A program made the position numbers and the translations under genes. A stretch of DNA of 6,678 nt from assembly GCA_902803125.1 (NCBI GenBank), contig CADCOZ010000020.1:1-6678 (forward strand), given 5' to 3'. The stretch's first letter is position 1; the number at the start of each line of letters is the position of its first letter. Origin of the DNA: an uncultured Ruminococcus sp. (GTDB taxonomy: Bacteria > Bacillota > Clostridia > Oscillospirales > Acutalibacteraceae). Below, piece after piece: positions 6,101-6,678 of this stretch. The notes under the pieces were generated by a model. The model worked only from the letters and a program-made list of their open reading frames with translations, was not told the origin of the DNA and searched no databases.

Positions 6101-6615
6101 TAGCTGAGGGTATCTTTGCCGTTGACAGACGCATTAAAGGTGATGGTATCGCCGAGATGGTAGCCGGCCATACTCGAAAAGTAGTGTTCCATCACGCATT
6201 CACCTTCAGCCGTTGGCATACGGCCTTCCTTCAGCATCGGTTCGTTGATCATCTGCTGATTGGTGTCGGTAACATCCGGCACCGAATAAACCCTTACTAC
6301 CGTATCCACATTGTCCTTGGTGACAATGGGGTCGGCAAAATAACCGGGCATAACCTGCTGGACATAGTTCAGTTCGTGCAGGTCATGAATATCTTCCTCC
6401 GAAAAACCGATGGTCGACACCAGTCGGATATCCATCAAGTTGGCATCGTCAAAATAATGCAGTGCTGTCAGCAGCATACTGGGGGCAGCGGATTTCAGTC
6501 CCGAAAAGAACCCCACACTGATACCGATTATCGCAAAAATCGCAATAAACCTTGACTTTGTTCGAAGTATTTCCCGTATAATATTTTTCCTTAATGCACT
6601 TTTTCTTTCCTTCAA
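3115..6615 (-). CDS. FtsX/MacB-type ABC transporter permease with a long coiled-coil insert
   Basis: This is a 1166-residue membrane component of a type VII (MacB/LolCDE-like) ABC system, built as two fused FtsX modules. Module 1 has TM1 (about 23-43), a MacB-like extracytoplasmic domain (about 50-230), a coiled coil (about 233-606) and three TMs (about 634-654, 683-705, 728-750). Module 2 has TM5 (about 801-822), an extracytoplasmic domain (about 830-1030) and three TMs (about 1034-1056, 1090-1112, 1127-1150). FtsX signatures follow the second TM of each module: RRTETGTLKALGYS (661-674) and RVREIATIKVLGFYS (1064-1078). The coiled coil is rich in repeated DG/EG-xxx-L/Y steps of 7 and 11 residues, broken near 430-445. 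Such proteins couple cytoplasmic ATP hydrolysis to extracellular work without necessarily moving a substrate through the membrane. No ATPase gene is in view; it may lie upstream beyond the window. The substrate is unknown. The start is TTG. Confidence 0.92.
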   Translation of the reverse strand: MKERKSALRKNIIREILRTKSRFIAIFAIIGISVGFFSGLKSAAPSMLLTALHYFDDANLMDIRLVSTIGFSEEDIHDLHELNYVQQVMPGYFADPIVTKDNVDTVVRVYSVPDVTDTNQQMINEPMLKEGRMPTAEGECVMEHYFSSMAGYHLGDTITFNASVNGKDTLSYVKQLQYKIVGLVDSPLYLTYLRGNTNIGDGSIAFYMMLPSEEFAFERYTAVYLRTEASQEALQDLTEAYADTIDDEKEQLAVFSEQCIQRFKDTTLSDAMQELNDGKKEYEDKKAEALQKIRDGEKELREGEQEFYQKTGDGRKTLEEAEQELADGKEQLIQGQKDYTDGLAEAKQQLEDGRRQYREGLAQYEDGKLAYETQISAAEQQLANARNEYQTQYQIFYTTTKPAAEQQLSILKTGIDLYNSSIGFIESQLALLQSSPLTTPAAKERIAEWEEELADSRDVLADYQRQYDEGSRQLAEGEAQLNAAKQQLDEAQQELLTQKAAGAAQLNEAKQQLDAAAAQLEDGQAAYEEAVVSGKLALEEAEKKITDGEAQLKEGQAELKEQMEKGQLSLKEGREQLQKGRYEAHVQLEEAEKQLADAEEQLNALNDPKWFIYDRNDNPGYSGLKEDADRVDSIAQVFPVFFLLIAALVCFTTMARMVEERRTETGTLKALGYSNRQIAKKYLIYGGTAALAGSIVGAVLGELTLPMIIVDAYGIMYTMPPTILSIHWPSLLISSVAGIGCICLVSMMAVYKDLKLTPAALMRPKAPKPGKRILLEYIKPLWRHMSFTSKVTARNLFRYKARFFMTVVGVSGCTALMIAALGLHDSTTAIADLQFNQLTKYDQIYALSEAETADKKAYLMSRFHADKRFENTLLASMEWITVETEQDKRSMNVRFAIGDDQEQFKQMFILRDRRTHQPLTLSDNGIILCERISEVLDLKVGDTVNLTIDNEKYPCRIEGFTENYAGSVGYMTPACYQRLTDRVMKYNLVFTRTAEGMKDQEKAIANDFMKEDDVITVNSITEQVNSMMSMMDSLNLVIFVMIFCAGMLAVVVLYNLTNINIAERVREIATIKVLGFYSMETANFIYRDSITLTIIGGLCGLALGNLFATFIVESIQMDNVMFPKLISFWSYFIGFVLTLAFSMLVNFMMYFKMNKISMVESLKSVE

Positions 6616-6620
6616 TTAGG

Positions 6621-6630
6621 CACCTCTTTT
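6621..6630 (-). promoter_or_regulatory. Ribosome binding site that supports the TTG start of the permease
   Basis: AAAAGAGGTG on the minus strand ends 5 nt before the TTG at 6615. The encoded N-terminus (charged, then TM1 at about residue 23) is normal for FtsX permeases, so the TTG start is credible. No promoter is visible between here and the window end. Confidence 0.8.
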
Positions 6631-6646
6631 CGGCCTTATGAGTGTT

Positions 6647-6678
6647 GGGGGGGGGGGCGGCCCCCAACCCCCCCCCCC
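6647..6678. repeat. G11/C11 homopolymer block at the window end
   Basis: A run of 11 G, then CGG, five C, AA and a run of 11 C to the last base. The parts TTGGGGG and CCCCCAA can pair, as in the dispersed hairpins elsewhere in the window, so this may be the start of another element copy. Such runs are also typical of sequencing or assembly error at a contig end. Confidence 0.5.

Overview
The window holds three protein-coding genes, all on the minus strand, set among an unusual density of GC-rich inverted-repeat elements. The moderate base composition, the FtsX-type permease with a large coiled-coil insert, and the PyrE-like phosphoribosyltransferase with its HTNYYIDVTTQK block suggest a gut Firmicute of the Oscillospiraceae/Ruminococcaceae type. 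This assignment rests on remembered protein similarity and was not tested by a search. No rRNA, tRNA, transposase or cas gene is visible.

Layout from left to right. Positions 1-145 are a chain of three strong hairpins forming a dispersed repeat element. Positions 150-1223 (minus) encode a polytopic flippase-like protein of the LPG_synthase_TM/UPF0104 family. It has its own sigma70-type promoter (1418-1446) and a leader of about 190 nt that can fold into a closed multi-branch structure (1282-1397). Positions 1602-2237 (minus) encode a PyrE-like phosphoribosyltransferase with its own promoter (2280-2308) and an intrinsic terminator (1556-1586). Positions 2347-2490 are a second copy of the dispersed element, in the opposite orientation to the copy at 1-88, so the two-gene segment is bracketed by inverted repeats (54 of 57 bases identical).

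Positions 2491-3114 carry no credible protein gene, but this is the most interesting part. A perfect-consensus minus-strand promoter (TTGACA, 17 nt, TATAAT; 2877-2905) has a palindrome filling its spacer and faces a perfect 16-bp terminator hairpin at 2566-2601. Together they define a putative non-coding RNA of about 300 nt. Inside it are two 30-nt direct repeats that look like degenerate CRISPR repeats (2606-2635 and 2674-2703) and a second pair of imperfect structured repeats (2728-2755 and 2830-2863).

Positions 3115-6615 (minus) encode a 1166-residue two-module FtsX/MacB-type ABC permease with a coiled coil of roughly 370 residues inserted in its first extracytoplasmic domain. It starts at TTG behind a good ribosome binding site. 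Its ATPase partner is not in the window. The last 32 bases are nearly pure G and C runs and may be a repeat or an assembly artefact.

The three genes have separate signals and no shared pathway is evident: one is a membrane-lipid or transport-type protein, one a nucleotide-metabolism-type enzyme, and one an envelope ABC permease. What links them is the repeat family. The same hairpin, in the same orientation, directly follows the stop codons of both the flippase gene and the permease gene.
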